45,552 bases of DNA from NCBI GenBank assembly GCA_017618935.1, contig JAFZTG010000171.1:1-45552 (forward strand). Direction: 5' to 3'. The stretch's first letter is position 1; every line of letters begins with the position of its first letter. The position numbers were made by a program, and so were the translations under genes. Of the stretch, positions 25,982 through 35,985 are shown one piece after another. The notes beneath the pieces are model-generated. The model had not been told where the DNA came from. It did not search any database and worked only from the letters and a program-made list of their open reading frames with translations. Source of the DNA: Bacteroidales bacterium (GTDB lineage Bacteria > Bacteroidota > Bacteroidia > Bacteroidales > UBA1715).

Positions 25982-25995
25982 AAACCTATGGGTTT
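25982..25995. promoter_or_regulatory. Palindrome at the metY promoter, candidate Rrf2 operator
   Basis: AAACCTATGGGTTT is palindromic at 12 of 14 positions. A further half, TAGGTT, follows at 25998-26003 and pairs with AACCTA at 25983-25988. The site lies about 15-30 bp upstream of the -7 box, covering the -33 region. Sites of this AACCTATrGGTT kind are typical of Rrf2 regulators such as CymR/IscR; which protein binds here is inference. Confidence 0.5.
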
Positions 25996-26159
25996 GGTAG
26001 GTTATTTTACAATATTTTTTCTAAATCATTGATAATCAATAAGAAAAATTTTCCCTCTTTGGAAAAAATAATAAGACATTACGTAGAATATAATGTATAT
26101 CATTCCTCAATTCCCAAGTGCTTAAAAGAAAAAAGGTGGATTTTATGACAAAAACTATG

Positions 26160-26972
26160 TTAGTAGCATTTTTGTACAAGAGATAAGGCTTCTTTCGCTG
26201 CTTTTACATCGTGAACACGAAGTATGTGAGCCCCTTTTTGTAATGCAATGGTATTGAGTACGGTTGTCCCGTTCAAAGCGTCTTCGACTGTACAATCTAA
26301 CACGGCACGAATCATTGATTTACGAGAGATGCCGACCAGAACGGGGTATTGTAAATCGACAAATCTCTGTAACTGTTTCATCAGTTCATAGTTTTGTTCA
26401 ACCGTTTTCCCAAATCCGAATCCGGGATCCACCACAAATTGAGAAATGCCACATTGTTTTGCGACTACAATTTTCTCTTTAAAAAATTGTAATATGTCTT
26501 CAACAACATCGTCGTATTGTGGACGAATCTGCATTGTTTGCGGTGTTCCTTGCATGTGCATACACACGTAAGGAAGTTGTTTCTCTCCTACATAACGGAA
26601 CATTTCCTTGTCGAAACAACCACCCGAGATGTCGTTTACCATAAATTCACCATATTCCTCGTATATGGATTTTACAACGGAAAGACGAAACGTGTCGATA
26701 GAAACATTGACATCGGGAAAATGTTTTGCTATGATTTTCAAAGCAGTATGAAGTCGTGAAATTTCTTCTTGTTCCGAAACATTTTCTGCTCCTGGACGGG
26801 TTGAATATGCACCTATGTCAATAATATCGGCACCTTCTGATAACATTCCCGTAATTCTTTCGTGTATGGTTTTTTCTGAATTATATGCTCCACCATCGTA
26901 AAAAGAATCGGGCGTGACGTTGAGGATTCCCATTATTTTCGGAGAATCGTATGACAAGATATTCCACTTCAT
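26160..26972 (-). CDS. folP: Dihydropteroate synthase
   Basis: 270 residues. The enzyme joins p-aminobenzoate to the pterin pyrophosphate in folate synthesis. The signatures are IMGILNVTPDSFYDGGAYN (pterin loop), DIIDIGAYSTRPGAENVSEQEE, VNDISGGCF, YVCMHMQGTPQTMQ and VVDPGFGFGKTVEQNY, and there is LVGISRKSMI near the C-terminus. It is the second gene after a secreted protein (7-bp gap). Confidence 0.96.
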   Translation of the reverse strand: MKWNILSYDSPKIMGILNVTPDSFYDGGAYNSEKTIHERITGMLSEGADIIDIGAYSTRPGAENVSEQEEISRLHTALKIIAKHFPDVNVSIDTFRLSVVKSIYEEYGEFMVNDISGGCFDKEMFRYVGEKQLPYVCMHMQGTPQTMQIRPQYDDVVEDILQFFKEKIVVAKQCGISQFVVDPGFGFGKTVEQNYELMKQLQRFVDLQYPVLVGISRKSMIRAVLDCTVEDALNGTTVLNTIALQKGAHILRVHDVKAAKEALSLVQKCY

Positions 26973-26979
26973 TGCCCTG

Positions 26980-27531
26980 CTATTTTAAACTTGAATATTG
27001 ATTTTGCCAATCGGGGTCTTGCGAGTCTTTTACTAGTTTCCACATATCGTCACCGTACAAGAATTGGTCAATTTTTGAATAATGATAATTGCGATTTAGG
27101 AAACTCCATTGTGCCTCACTTGGAGTGAAATCTCGACCGGCCCAACCCTTTTCTTGGTTGCCGTCGTAGGGATATTCCGCATAACGTAGTTTCCATAAGT
27201 TTTCAAACGATTGCCACATAATTTCTTTTTCTTCCAAAAAGTTTTTCTTGTCGGGGTTTGCTTTTGAAATAGTTTGACCAGTGGCTTGTTGAATAAATTG
27301 TTCCCGTGAAAGCCATGTAATTTTTTCTTCTCCCGTTGATTTTATTTGAATAAATCCATAACGGACAAAACCAGTGTAGGTAGTCATAAGACTTATGCCA
27401 AAATAGCCTGTGACTGTAACTTTTAGCTCTGGGTTGTTCTCTTTGCGAACAAATATATTATTGTCTTGACCAAGACTCGACAGCGAGAAGAGTAACAAAC
27501 ACACAATAATATGTATAAATGCTCGTTTCAT
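26980..27531 (-). CDS. Secreted protein of unknown function
   Basis: 183 residues with a signal peptide (MKRAFIHIIVCLLLFSLSSLGQ). The mature protein is basic-acidic mixed with aromatic-rich segments (GYFGISLMTTYTGFVRYGFIQI, WGRDFTPSEAQWSFLNRNYHYS-like stretch near 140-160). I recognise no family. No lipobox cysteine, so it is periplasmic or exported. It precedes folP by 7 bp and probably shares its message. Confidence 0.65.
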   Translation of the reverse strand: MKRAFIHIIVCLLLFSLSSLGQDNNIFVRKENNPELKVTVTGYFGISLMTTYTGFVRYGFIQIKSTGEEKITWLSREQFIQQATGQTISKANPDKKNFLEEKEIMWQSFENLWKLRYAEYPYDGNQEKGWAGRDFTPSEAQWSFLNRNYHYSKIDQFLYGDDMWKLVKDSQDPDWQNQYSSLK

Positions 27532-27590
27532 AGAAAAAATTTTTACGAAAATAACTAAAAATCAGTGGTTCCCAAAATTTATGCCATTTT

Positions 27591-27622
27591 TTTGTTCTGG
27601 TACGAAATTTGATATATCTTTG
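27591..27622 (+). promoter_or_regulatory. Complete Bacteroidota promoter (-33 TTTG, -7 TATCTTTG)
   Basis: TTTG at 27591-27594 and TATCTTTG at 27615-27622, 20 bp apart. Both parts match the consensus of the phylum's primary sigma factor. It lies 24 bp before the ATG at 27647. Confidence 0.7.
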
Positions 27623-27646
27623 TAAAACTAATTAAAATTAAATTCT

Positions 27647-28963
27647 ATGAAAACAGTTTTTAGATTTACAGCAATTGCACTTTGTGCATGTCTTTCATTC
27701 TCAGCATGTAAGAAAGACAAAGGTGATGACAACGGAGAGATAAAAAACTCTACCAAATCAGTTGAACAGAACAAGGCAGACATTCAACAAGCTGGTATCG
27801 ACTTGTCGAAAGAACTTGATGCAATGAAAGATGGCAAAGCTTTCAACGCACTTCTTCAATTGGCAAATCTTCAAAAGAACGGTGAATTGAAAAGTTATGT
27901 ATTGAAATCGACTGACGTTGATGCAAAATTGAAAGGTTTCAATGAATCCGAAGAGTTGGATGAATTGGCAAAAACAATTGAAGAAATGTCGGGTGCGTAT
28001 GTATGGGACGCTGCAAAAGGCGAGTTTACAAAAACAGGTGATAAAACCAATGCTGTAAGCTACAAATTCCCATACAGTAGCAAATCAACAAGCAACGACT
28101 GCGAAGTTGAAGCTACCGTTGGCTATGCAAGCAATATAAAGAATATGCCTGCAAATGTTAACTGCACATTGAAAATTAACGGAACAGAATGCTTGAAACT
28201 TTCTTATGTGGGCGTTTTCACTAACGAAGGCTATCCTACTTCGCTTACCGAAACATTGTCGGCTGACGACTACTCACTGAGCACAAACTACACTCGTTCA
28301 AACTCAAAACTTGAAGTAAGCGTTTCTTTCTTGCACGGAACAACTACATTGTTGAACACAAGCAGCTCAATAGAAGGAAACTTGACAGACGAAAACTTCG
28401 ACAAACTTATGGCTGAAATGAACGGTGGCGACGATGACGAAGTTGAAGGTGGCGATGATGACAATGTTGACTACGATTTATATACAAATGTTCTTTCAAA
28501 AATCACGTTCTCAACACAAGTAATGAACTTCAAATTCGTGGGTTCTGCCGCTACAAAAAGTATTGCTGAACTTTCTAAGAAAATCGATGAAAGAGAACCA
28601 GCAACACAAGCAGAAGTCCAAGCTTTGGTTGACGCTGCCAACAATGCTATTGACTGCTACGTATTGAATGTTTCTGAAAACGCTAAAATTGCAAGCATTA
28701 AATTGTTTGTTGTAAAAGACGAATACGATGAAACAGCAGAAAGATACGAGGCAGAGCCAATGTTGGTATTCCCAGACGAATCAAAGATGACGTTTGAAGA
28801 CTACTTCAAAACAGGATTCAACGAAGTTGGCAAGGCATTCGAAGATATGGCAAAAGATTTCCAAGAAGCATTGGAACAATATGATTTGATTGGTGGTGAT
28901 GATGGTGGCGAACCAATTATTGACGATAACTATCAACCAATCGACGGTGTTACTGAAGGATAA
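27647..28963 (+). CDS. Acidic lipoprotein of unknown function
   Basis: 438 residues with a lipoprotein signal ending LSFSAC (C24 or close) followed by KKDKGDDNGE. It has no domain I recognise. It is strongly acidic, with GGDDDEVEGGDDDNVDYD in the middle and GGDDGGEPIIDD at the C-terminus, so it may bind calcium or sit on the outer surface. The strong promoter suggests good expression. It ends just before two REP-like palindromes that can serve as terminator. Confidence 0.8.
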   Translation: MKTVFRFTAIALCACLSFSACKKDKGDDNGEIKNSTKSVEQNKADIQQAGIDLSKELDAMKDGKAFNALLQLANLQKNGELKSYVLKSTDVDAKLKGFNESEELDELAKTIEEMSGAYVWDAAKGEFTKTGDKTNAVSYKFPYSSKSTSNDCEVEATVGYASNIKNMPANVNCTLKINGTECLKLSYVGVFTNEGYPTSLTETLSADDYSLSTNYTRSNSKLEVSVSFLHGTTTLLNTSSSIEGNLTDENFDKLMAEMNGGDDDEVEGGDDDNVDYDLYTNVLSKITFSTQVMNFKFVGSAATKSIAELSKKIDEREPATQAEVQALVDAANNAIDCYVLNVSENAKIASIKLFVVKDEYDETAERYEAEPMLVFPDESKMTFEDYFKTGFNEVGKAFEDMAKDFQEALEQYDLIGGDDGGEPIIDDNYQPIDGVTEG

Positions 28964-28974
28964 TTGATTGTGTT

Positions 28975-29002
28975 GTAGAGACGATGTGCACATCGTCTCT
29001 AC
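28975..29002. repeat. REP-like palindrome, copy A
   Basis: A 28-bp perfect palindrome: arms GTAGAGACG and CGTCTCTAC around inner ATGTGCACAT. The inner sequence is also palindromic. It lies 12 bp after the acidic lipoprotein stop. Confidence 0.85.
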
Positions 29003-29027
29003 GATGACATCACGGAATTGTATTATT

Positions 29028-29056
29028 GTAGAGACGTCATAGTATGGCGTCTCTAC
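29028..29056. repeat. REP-like palindrome, copy B
   Basis: 29 bp with the same arms as copy A and a different inner part (TCATA-G-TATGG) that still pairs, with one T-G wobble. It abuts the stop of the convergent DUF4249 gene (29057). Copies A and B together form hairpins between convergent genes. Confidence 0.85.
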
Positions 29057-29893
29057 TTATTTTATAATGATTTGCCGTTGAATACTGTTCGATCCCGTCC
29101 AAACACCTAATCCTCCTTTTACGTTTGACGGTAGATTCGAGCCGTTGGAAAATGGATTATTGTAACCTTGCTGATTGTCGTACACACGCCAAAATTCTCC
29201 TGGTATGGCGTCAAGAACAGATACTTTCACGGTTACCGTGTCGCCAACAGCGTAAAACGTTGTTGTACTCGTATCCATAAAATTCTCTGGACCGGCCGAC
29301 AATTCCACCAAAATTTTCGAGCCAAAGGTTTCATCGCTATAGGTAGAGAAAACAATGGGATAAAACGTTTGTTGCCGTTGGGTACGGGTAAAGAACTTAT
29401 AATAATGCACCTCATCAGGAGCAATTCTATTGATAGAAAGCAACACGCTTTTGTGCAACGTATCGCCAGAAATATCCATACAATACAAACTGTCGATTTC
29501 TGCCTGTACTGAAGGAACGGTCGTTTCCGCCGTTACTGTGTCACCGCGATAAATCACTTCGAGATTATATGTCTCACCCGGTTTGCCTGTCATTAACGAT
29601 GATGAATAATAATAGGGAGGGAAAAGTTTCTCGTCTTTCTTGAACGTAAGCACCTCGCGTTCAGAACCTGTTGTAACAACGACTTTTGCGTATGAATTGA
29701 TGAAATCCATGTAGTTTTCCTCACCAATTTCATCGTTGATGGAAAACGGAAAGGTAAGAAATACTTTTACCAACTGATTTGCTTCTACATACCCTTCAAC
29801 AACAATAGGAGTCGTTTTCTCGGTATCCCTGAACTCGTCGGAGCACGAAAGGCAAAAGAGCAGTAATATAAAAACAAGAGATTTCTTCATCAT
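29057..29893 (-). CDS. DUF4249 lipoprotein, partner of TonB receptor
   Basis: 278 residues. The lipoprotein signal MMKKSLVFILLLFCLSC is followed by beta-rich segments; the C-terminal GGLGVWTGSNSIQRQIII fits the DUF4249 family. Members are nearly always encoded beside a TonB-dependent receptor and probably form a lid or periplasmic/surface binding part of it. The start overlaps the receptor stop as ATGA (29890-29893), so the two are coupled. Confidence 0.85.
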   Translation of the reverse strand: MMKKSLVFILLLFCLSCSDEFRDTEKTTPIVVEGYVEANQLVKVFLTFPFSINDEIGEENYMDFINSYAKVVVTTGSEREVLTFKKDEKLFPPYYYSSSLMTGKPGETYNLEVIYRGDTVTAETTVPSVQAEIDSLYCMDISGDTLHKSVLLSINRIAPDEVHYYKFFTRTQRQQTFYPIVFSTYSDETFGSKILVELSAGPENFMDTSTTTFYAVGDTVTVKVSVLDAIPGEFWRVYDNQQGYNNPFSNGSNLPSNVKGGLGVWTGSNSIQRQIIIK

Positions 29894-32163
29894 AGCAAAT
29901 GAAACGTTAATGAAATCGCAGGCAAAATGGGGAACAAACCCGTTACATTTTTCTCTACGCTATATAATTTTTCTGACGATTGTTTCGCGTCATACGAGAT
30001 AAAGTACGGATTGTTCCTATTGTAGGCATTATATATGGAGAATTGCAAGTGTGCGTCAACCTTGTCTTTTATAAACCACTGATAATCAGCACTTAAATCA
30101 AAACGATGATAGGCAGGCATACGGGAATTGTTCATTGCTCCGTAATGCTGTACAAGATTTCCTGCTATGAGATACATTTCCGACAACTCGGAATATGCTT
30201 TCCCACTGGTATACATCCAGAAAGCGGCAAATTTCCATTTTTTTGAATCTGTCGTATATGACAGCGTGACCGTAGCGTCGTGCGGGCGGTCGAACGTTGC
30301 CGGATACCAATAATTGTCGTTCAATTCGGTGAATTTTCGCAACGTTCTTGAAAAAGAATACGATGCAGACCATTGGAACTGCCCCTGTTTTTTTGCGACC
30401 GACAACTCCGTGCCACACGCAAATCCTTTTCCTGTGGTAATTCTGTCGTAGAAATTGTGCGTATAAATATCGGTGAAACAATCCTTAAATTCCACAAGAT
30501 TGTTCAAATGCTTGTAAAACAAACTCACAGACGTTTCGTACACATTTGACGAGAAATTTTTGAAAAATCCTATGCTACATAAAATTCCCTTTTCAGGTTC
30601 GAGATTTTTTGAAGCAGGAAACCAAATATCGGCAGGCAATGCCGACGAAACCATGGAAACCAAGTGGAGATTCTGCGTTTCCCGCGAAACCGACGCTTTG
30701 ACCGAAGCATCGGAAGAAAACATGTAACGTGCCTGTATTCTTGGGCTTACGCTTAAATTCATATACGTAAGCGAGTCATTTTTTGAATACAAGGATGTTC
30801 GCAAACCGACAACAATATTGCATCGGTCGGAAATATCAATGTTATCTTCGACAAATAATGAAAAATCGTTGGAACGGCACGACTCAGGATTGTTTATCGT
30901 TCGTTTTTCCGTATCCAGTTGTAAATTGATGTCGCCCAAATTAAACTGTTGCACTAGATTTTCGGCACCGAACGAGAACAGATTTTTTCCAACCCTTTTA
31001 TTGGTAACGCTCCGAACGTCAAAGTTGGAAATGCCCGTTTCCGTTGCCATTGAGAAATAACTTTGCAGCATTTCGAATGAAAAGAAATAGTGCGAATATG
31101 AAAAAGAGGTGGAAGTGACAAAATTATTCTTTGACGTATGGAGCCAATTCGCCGTAAGAGTAGAATTACCCCAGCCAACAGTGTTTTCAGTCAGCGGAGG
31201 TTTGCTGTCTTTCATAAAGAAATGGTCTTTTCCCGTATAAGCCGAAAGAGTGAACGTGTTGCGTGGATTTCCATTGAACAAAATCTTTGCGTTTGCATCG
31301 TAGAATCCGAGTTGGGGAGCGTTTTCGTCAGGTGAGATAATAGAATACACTAACGGCAAAATCAACGAATTCAGGTAGGATTTTCGTACCGAAAGTTGTG
31401 CGGCGAATTTCTTCCCCAAAGGCACGTTACACGCAAGTCGAGAGGAAATGAGCCCAAGCGAGCCGTCGCATTCAAACCGTTCTGTTGAAGGTTTTCGCGA
31501 CGAAATTTGCAAGACCGACGACAATCGGCCGCCGTATTTGGCAGGAACTCCCGATTTGTAGAGCTTTGCATTTTCAATTATGTCGGGATTGAACACCGAG
31601 AAGAAGCCCAACAAGTGAGATGGATTATACACAATCGCCTCGTCGAACACAATCAGATTCTGGTCTTGGCTACCTCCACGGACATAAATTCCTTGCATTC
31701 CCTCGAATTGCTGCACGCCGGCATTCGTAGAAAACGAGCGTATCACGTCTTGTTCGCCCATCAACGCTGGCAATGACATCAGTTCCGCCTTGGTAAGGTA
31801 CACCTCATCACGGGCGAGTGTCACATTCTCGTCGTTTTTTCTTCCCGTGACAATTACCTCCTGCGTTTTGTAGGCAATAGGTCGTAGGCGAATCACAATC
31901 TTATCTGACGGCTTGTTTACAATCACCGTCGTGTCTTTATAACCAATAAAGGAAAACTCCACGCTGTCGGGAAGCTTGCGCATATCATACGAAACCTTTC
32001 CTTTCTCGTCGGTTATCTGCACATTGTTGTTCGCATAAAACAAGACTTGTACGCCAGCCAGCGGGCTTCGGGTTTCCGCATCATAGACAGTGGTCGTAAA
32101 CGACTTCTGTCCCAACGTTTGAACCGCAATCAATAGAAATAGTATGTAAACAGCCCGTTTCAT
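29890..32163 (-). CDS. TonB-dependent outer membrane receptor
   Basis: 757 residues. A signal peptide is followed by a carboxypeptidase-regulatory-like domain (FTTTVYDAETRSPLAGVQVLFYA), a plug domain (LPALMGEQDVIRSFSTNAGVQQFEGMQGIYVRGGSQDQNLIVFDEAIVY), and a beta-barrel ending in LPAISLTFHLL. Smaller than SusC proteins and of the sort that goes with DUF4249. Imports an unknown ligand with energy from TonB. It follows aspS by 52 bp on the same strand. Confidence 0.92.
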   Translation of the reverse strand: MKRAVYILFLLIAVQTLGQKSFTTTVYDAETRSPLAGVQVLFYANNNVQITDEKGKVSYDMRKLPDSVEFSFIGYKDTTVIVNKPSDKIVIRLRPIAYKTQEVIVTGRKNDENVTLARDEVYLTKAELMSLPALMGEQDVIRSFSTNAGVQQFEGMQGIYVRGGSQDQNLIVFDEAIVYNPSHLLGFFSVFNPDIIENAKLYKSGVPAKYGGRLSSVLQISSRKPSTERFECDGSLGLISSRLACNVPLGKKFAAQLSVRKSYLNSLILPLVYSIISPDENAPQLGFYDANAKILFNGNPRNTFTLSAYTGKDHFFMKDSKPPLTENTVGWGNSTLTANWLHTSKNNFVTSTSFSYSHYFFSFEMLQSYFSMATETGISNFDVRSVTNKRVGKNLFSFGAENLVQQFNLGDINLQLDTEKRTINNPESCRSNDFSLFVEDNIDISDRCNIVVGLRTSLYSKNDSLTYMNLSVSPRIQARYMFSSDASVKASVSRETQNLHLVSMVSSALPADIWFPASKNLEPEKGILCSIGFFKNFSSNVYETSVSLFYKHLNNLVEFKDCFTDIYTHNFYDRITTGKGFACGTELSVAKKQGQFQWSASYSFSRTLRKFTELNDNYWYPATFDRPHDATVTLSYTTDSKKWKFAAFWMYTSGKAYSELSEMYLIAGNLVQHYGAMNNSRMPAYHRFDLSADYQWFIKDKVDAHLQFSIYNAYNRNNPYFISYDAKQSSEKLYSVEKNVTGLFPILPAISLTFHLL

Positions 32164-32215
32164 TTCTACAGCATTTAAAATCCATTTCCATAGACCAGGT
32201 TCCCTTCGTGAAAAA

Positions 32216-33976
32216 TTATTTTTCTATCTCCTTGATATCCAAGAACAATTCATCTAACTGCTTCTGGTCGATTGCGGAAGGAGCGTCGAGCATAACATCG
32301 CGACCTGAATTGTTTTTCGGGAATGCGATGCAGTCGCGGATGCTGTCCAAGCCTGCGAACAAGCTCACCCAACGGTCGAGACCATAAGCCAAACCTCCGT
32401 GAGGTGGCGCTCCGTATTTGAATGCGTTCATCAAGAAACCGAATTGTTCTTGTGCCTTTTCAGGCGTGAAACCTAATATCTTGAAAATCTTTGCCTGCAA
32501 CTGGCTGTCGTGGATACGAATTGAGCCACCACCGACTTCCACGCCGTTGATTACCATATCGTATGCATTGGCACGAACCGAAGCCGGGTCTGTGTCGAGC
32601 AACGGAATATCTTCGGGTTTCGGGCTGGTAAAAGGATGGTGCATAGCCATCAAGCGGCCTTCCTCCTCGCTCCATTCGTACATAGGGAAATCTATCACCC
32701 ACAAGCACGCAAATTTGTCTTTGTCGCGAAGTCCGAGTTGATTTGCAACCTCAAGACGAAGTTCACACAATTGTTTGCGTGTCTTCATTGTATCGTCGCC
32801 ACTCAAAATCAGGATTAAGTCGCCAGGTTCTGCATTAAACGCCGCTTTCATCTTTTGCAAGACATCTTGCGAATAGAATTTGTCAACGCTCGACTTAACC
32901 GTTCCATCGGCTTCTATGCGTGCGTACACCATACCTTTGGCACCGATTTGCGGACGTTTTACAAACTCCGTCAATTGGTCAAGTTGCTTGCGAGTATACG
33001 TTGCCGCTCCTTTGGCACAAATACCACCGATGTATTCAGCATTGTCGAACACGCCGAAGCCGTAGCCCTTGAGAACGTCCATCAGTTCCACAAACTTCAT
33101 GTCGAAACGAAGGTCGGGTTTGTCGCTACCATAGTACTTCATAGCATCGTGCCAGGTCATGCGTGGAAATGCTTCCTGAATGTCGATATTGCGAATTGTT
33201 TTGAACAAATGTTTTGCCATTCCCTCGAACAAGGTAATGATGTCTTCCTGTTCTACGAAGCTCATCTCGCAGTCGATTTGAGTGAACTCTGGCTGACGGT
33301 CGGCACGAAGGTCTTCGTCGCGGAAACATTTCACTATCTGGAAATAGCGGTCAAAACCGGCAACCATCAACAATTGTTTCAAGGTTTGCGGACTTTGTGG
33401 CAAAGCATAGAATTGTCCTGGATTCATACGCGACGGTACCACGAAATCGCGGGCACCTTCGGGCGTAGAGCCAATCAACACAGGAGTCTCAACTTCAAGG
33501 AAACCTTGTTTGTCGAGATAGCTACGAACCTCGAATGCCATTTTGTGGCGAAGTTCCAGGTTCTTGCGTACGCACTGACGACGCAAGTCCAAATAACGAT
33601 ATTTCATACGAAGGTCGTCGCCACCGTCGGTATCGTCCTGAATGGTAAACGGGGGAATTTCCGACGTGTTGAGCACCGTCAGTTTGGAAACGATGATTTC
33701 TATATCGCCCGTGTCCATTTTCGGGTTTTTGCTGGAACGTTCCACAACCTTGCCTTCAATTTGAATGACAAACTCACGTCCCAATTTCTTTGCCTCTTCG
33801 CACAAAGCGGCATTTTGGTTTTCGTCGAACACCAACTGTGTGATGCCGTAGCGGTCACGCAAGTCAACGAAAGTCATACCACCAAGTTCACGAGTTTTTT
33901 GTACCCAACCGCTCAATGTGACGGTTTCTCCTATGTTTGCGGCACGTAGTTCGCCGCAGGTTTTTGTTCTATACAT
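32216..33976 (-). CDS. aspS: Aspartyl-tRNA synthetase
   Basis: 586 residues, the bacterial class II form. It has an N-terminal OB fold ([30 protein letters not shown]), motif 2 [23 protein letters not shown], the bacterial GAD insertion in the middle and motif 3 [14 protein letters not shown] near the C-terminus. Charges tRNA-Asp. A TATATTTG promoter sits 24 bp upstream. Confidence 0.97.
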   Translation of the reverse strand: MYRTKTCGELRAANIGETVTLSGWVQKTRELGGMTFVDLRDRYGITQLVFDENQNAALCEEAKKLGREFVIQIEGKVVERSSKNPKMDTGDIEIIVSKLTVLNTSEIPPFTIQDDTDGGDDLRMKYRYLDLRRQCVRKNLELRHKMAFEVRSYLDKQGFLEVETPVLIGSTPEGARDFVVPSRMNPGQFYALPQSPQTLKQLLMVAGFDRYFQIVKCFRDEDLRADRQPEFTQIDCEMSFVEQEDIITLFEGMAKHLFKTIRNIDIQEAFPRMTWHDAMKYYGSDKPDLRFDMKFVELMDVLKGYGFGVFDNAEYIGGICAKGAATYTRKQLDQLTEFVKRPQIGAKGMVYARIEADGTVKSSVDKFYSQDVLQKMKAAFNAEPGDLILILSGDDTMKTRKQLCELRLEVANQLGLRDKDKFACLWVIDFPMYEWSEEEGRLMAMHHPFTSPKPEDIPLLDTDPASVRANAYDMVINGVEVGGGSIRIHDSQLQAKIFKILGFTPEKAQEQFGFLMNAFKYGAPPHGGLAYGLDRWVSLFAGLDSIRDCIAFPKNNSGRDVMLDAPSAIDQKQLDELFLDIKEIEK

Positions 33977-33999
33977 TTTACTATTATTAGAAAGCAGTG

Positions 34000-34007
34000 C
34001 AAATATA
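34000..34007 (-). promoter_or_regulatory. aspS promoter -7 element
   Basis: TATATTTG on the minus strand fits TAnnTTTG, 23 bp upstream of the aspS ATG. Confidence 0.5.
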
Positions 34008-34138
34008 TTGATTTTTGGTTGATAATGATATTAGTTGATTTAAGATGTTTCATTTCTGTTTTTTGTCTATTAAGCCAATGTTTTCTTGATTTCGGTTGAG
34101 AATTATCAACGTGCACTTTTTTTTTCGCTGAATTTCTA

Positions 34139-34146
34139 TACATTTG
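34139..34146 (+). promoter_or_regulatory. Acyl-CoA ligase promoter -7 element
   Basis: TACATTTG, 22 bp before the ATG at 34169, fits TAnnTTTG. Confidence 0.5.
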
Positions 34147-34168
34147 CGTAACGCTAATTGAGTTTAAA

Positions 34169-35968
34169 ATGGAAGTTACAAGAATATTTGACCTTCTAGA
34201 TTTTTACAAATCACGCTTGCCAGAGGTGCAAGCAATGGAGAATTCAAATTTTAATCCTCAGGTTGCATTAGCCCATAAGGTTGACGGGAAATGGGTTTCG
34301 TACACTATTGACGAATATATTGACTATGCCAACAACGTAAGTTATGGTTTGATGGCTCTTGGTCTACAGCCAGGCGACAAAATCGGTATTGTGGCAGGGA
34401 ATCGCCCCGAGTGGAATTTCCTTGACATGGGTGCGATGCAGGCAGGAATTATTCCTATTCCCATTTATCCGACGATTAGTCAGGAAGACTACGCATATAT
34501 CTTGAATCATGCCGAGGTAAAGATTTTGTTTATCGAAGGTAAAGAACTTCGGAAAAAAATCGAGCCGATTCTTCCCGACCAAAAATTTCTCCAAGAGGTA
34601 TTCACGTTTGTTGACCAAAAAAATGAATACCGTTTCTTCCAGAATCTTGTTGATTTAGGTAAGCAAAATGCTCAGCCAGAGAAACTTGCAGAGATAAAGA
34701 ACGCTATAAAACCAGAACAGTTAGCCACGATTATTTACACGTCGGGAACGACGGGAAATCCCAAAGGCGTTATGCTTTCGCATAGCAACATTGTTCATCA
34801 GGTGAAGGGCGTCCACGACTTAATGCACGACGACAGCCATACGGCACTGAGTTTCTTGCCGTTATGCCACGCATACGAACGAATGATGGTTTATACCTAT
34901 CATTATAATTGTTGCTCAATTTATTATTCAAATTTGGCGTTGATAAACGACAATATGAAGGAAATTAAACCGACGATTATGTGTGTGGTACCACGTTTGT
35001 TTGAAAAAATCTATGACAAACTGTACTCGACTGGCAAGAAATTGTCGTTCCCCAAGAAACAATTGTATTATTGGGCTATTGACCTTGCAAAAGAATATAA
35101 AATCGACGAAAAGGAACGTACATGGTGGTATAACGTTCGTTATAAGATAGCCGACAAGCTTATCTATTCGCAGTTCCGTGAAGCACTTGGTGCACAAAGA
35201 ATCAAGGAAGTTGTTTCGGGAGGTTCGGCATTGCAAGCCCCGTTGTGTGCATTTTTCCAAGCAATAGGAATGTATGTGTTTGAGGGTTATGGTTTGTCGG
35301 AAACTTCGCCCGTAATTGCCGTGGCAAGTTACGAGCCGTTTACCCACGAACCGGGCACCGTAGGTCGTCCGTTACCAGGTATAGAGGTGAAAATTGCGGA
35401 TAACGACGAACTGTTATGTCGTGGTCACAACGTAATGTTGGGATACTATCGCGATGAAGAAAAGACCAAGGAAGTGATAGATTCCGAGGGATGGTTCCAC
35501 ACTGGTGACACGGCAATCATAACCGACAAGGGACTTGTGAAAATCACGGGGCGTTTGAAGAGTTTGTTCAAAACGTCGTTTGGAAAATACGTCAATCCGG
35601 AATTGATAGAATCAAAATTCTTGAATTCGTCGTTCATCGGCACTATCGTTGTTTGTGGCGAAAATCGTCAATATCCGGTGGCGATAATCGTTCCTGAATT
35701 CTCGGTTTTAAAAACGTGGTGTTCTTCGCACAAAGTTCCATACGAGTCTGATAAAGAAGTGATTAAGCAACCTGAAGTGATTGCTCGTATTCAAAAAGAA
35801 GTGAAGAAATACAATGAATTCTTTGCCGATTATGAGCAAGTGAAACGCTTCTTCCTTGTTGCCGACGAATGGACACCGCAAAACGGACTATTGTCGCCAA
35901 CATTGAAGGTAAAACGTAAGGCGATTATGACAAAATATGCCGACGAATTGGAAAAAATGTTCAATTAG
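34169..35968 (+). CDS. Long-chain fatty acid-CoA ligase (AMP-forming)
   Basis: 599 residues of the adenylate-forming family. Motifs in order: TIIYTSGTTGNPKGVMLSHSN (P-loop, about 189-209), YVFEGYGLSETSPVIA, GWFHTGDTAI and KITGRLKSLFKTSFGKYVNPELIE. It activates long-chain fatty acids with ATP and CoA; it is a cytosolic or membrane-associated enzyme. FadD-like, length as usual for the Bacteroidota kind. It is a single gene, convergent with a SpoU methyltransferase. Confidence 0.92.
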   Translation: MEVTRIFDLLDFYKSRLPEVQAMENSNFNPQVALAHKVDGKWVSYTIDEYIDYANNVSYGLMALGLQPGDKIGIVAGNRPEWNFLDMGAMQAGIIPIPIYPTISQEDYAYILNHAEVKILFIEGKELRKKIEPILPDQKFLQEVFTFVDQKNEYRFFQNLVDLGKQNAQPEKLAEIKNAIKPEQLATIIYTSGTTGNPKGVMLSHSNIVHQVKGVHDLMHDDSHTALSFLPLCHAYERMMVYTYHYNCCSIYYSNLALINDNMKEIKPTIMCVVPRLFEKIYDKLYSTGKKLSFPKKQLYYWAIDLAKEYKIDEKERTWWYNVRYKIADKLIYSQFREALGAQRIKEVVSGGSALQAPLCAFFQAIGMYVFEGYGLSETSPVIAVASYEPFTHEPGTVGRPLPGIEVKIADNDELLCRGHNVMLGYYRDEEKTKEVIDSEGWFHTGDTAIITDKGLVKITGRLKSLFKTSFGKYVNPELIESKFLNSSFIGTIVVCGENRQYPVAIIVPEFSVLKTWCSSHKVPYESDKEVIKQPEVIARIQKEVKKYNEFFADYEQVKRFFLVADEWTPQNGLLSPTLKVKRKAIMTKYADELEKMFN

Positions 35969-35985
35969 TTTTGCTTAGTTTGCAG

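Noticed and set aside
25909..26159. SAM riboswitch before metY
   Set aside because: The leader is only about 45 bases by the promoter call, and I see no conserved SAM-box stems; a protein operator fits better.
28975..29056. CRISPR-like array
   Set aside because: Only two palindromic units with unequal inner parts and no regular spacers; they are REP-like.
32855..33949. 364-codon open frame antisense to aspS
   Set aside because: aspS is a clear full-length gene; long antisense frames arise from its codon bias, and the translated protein has no known motif.
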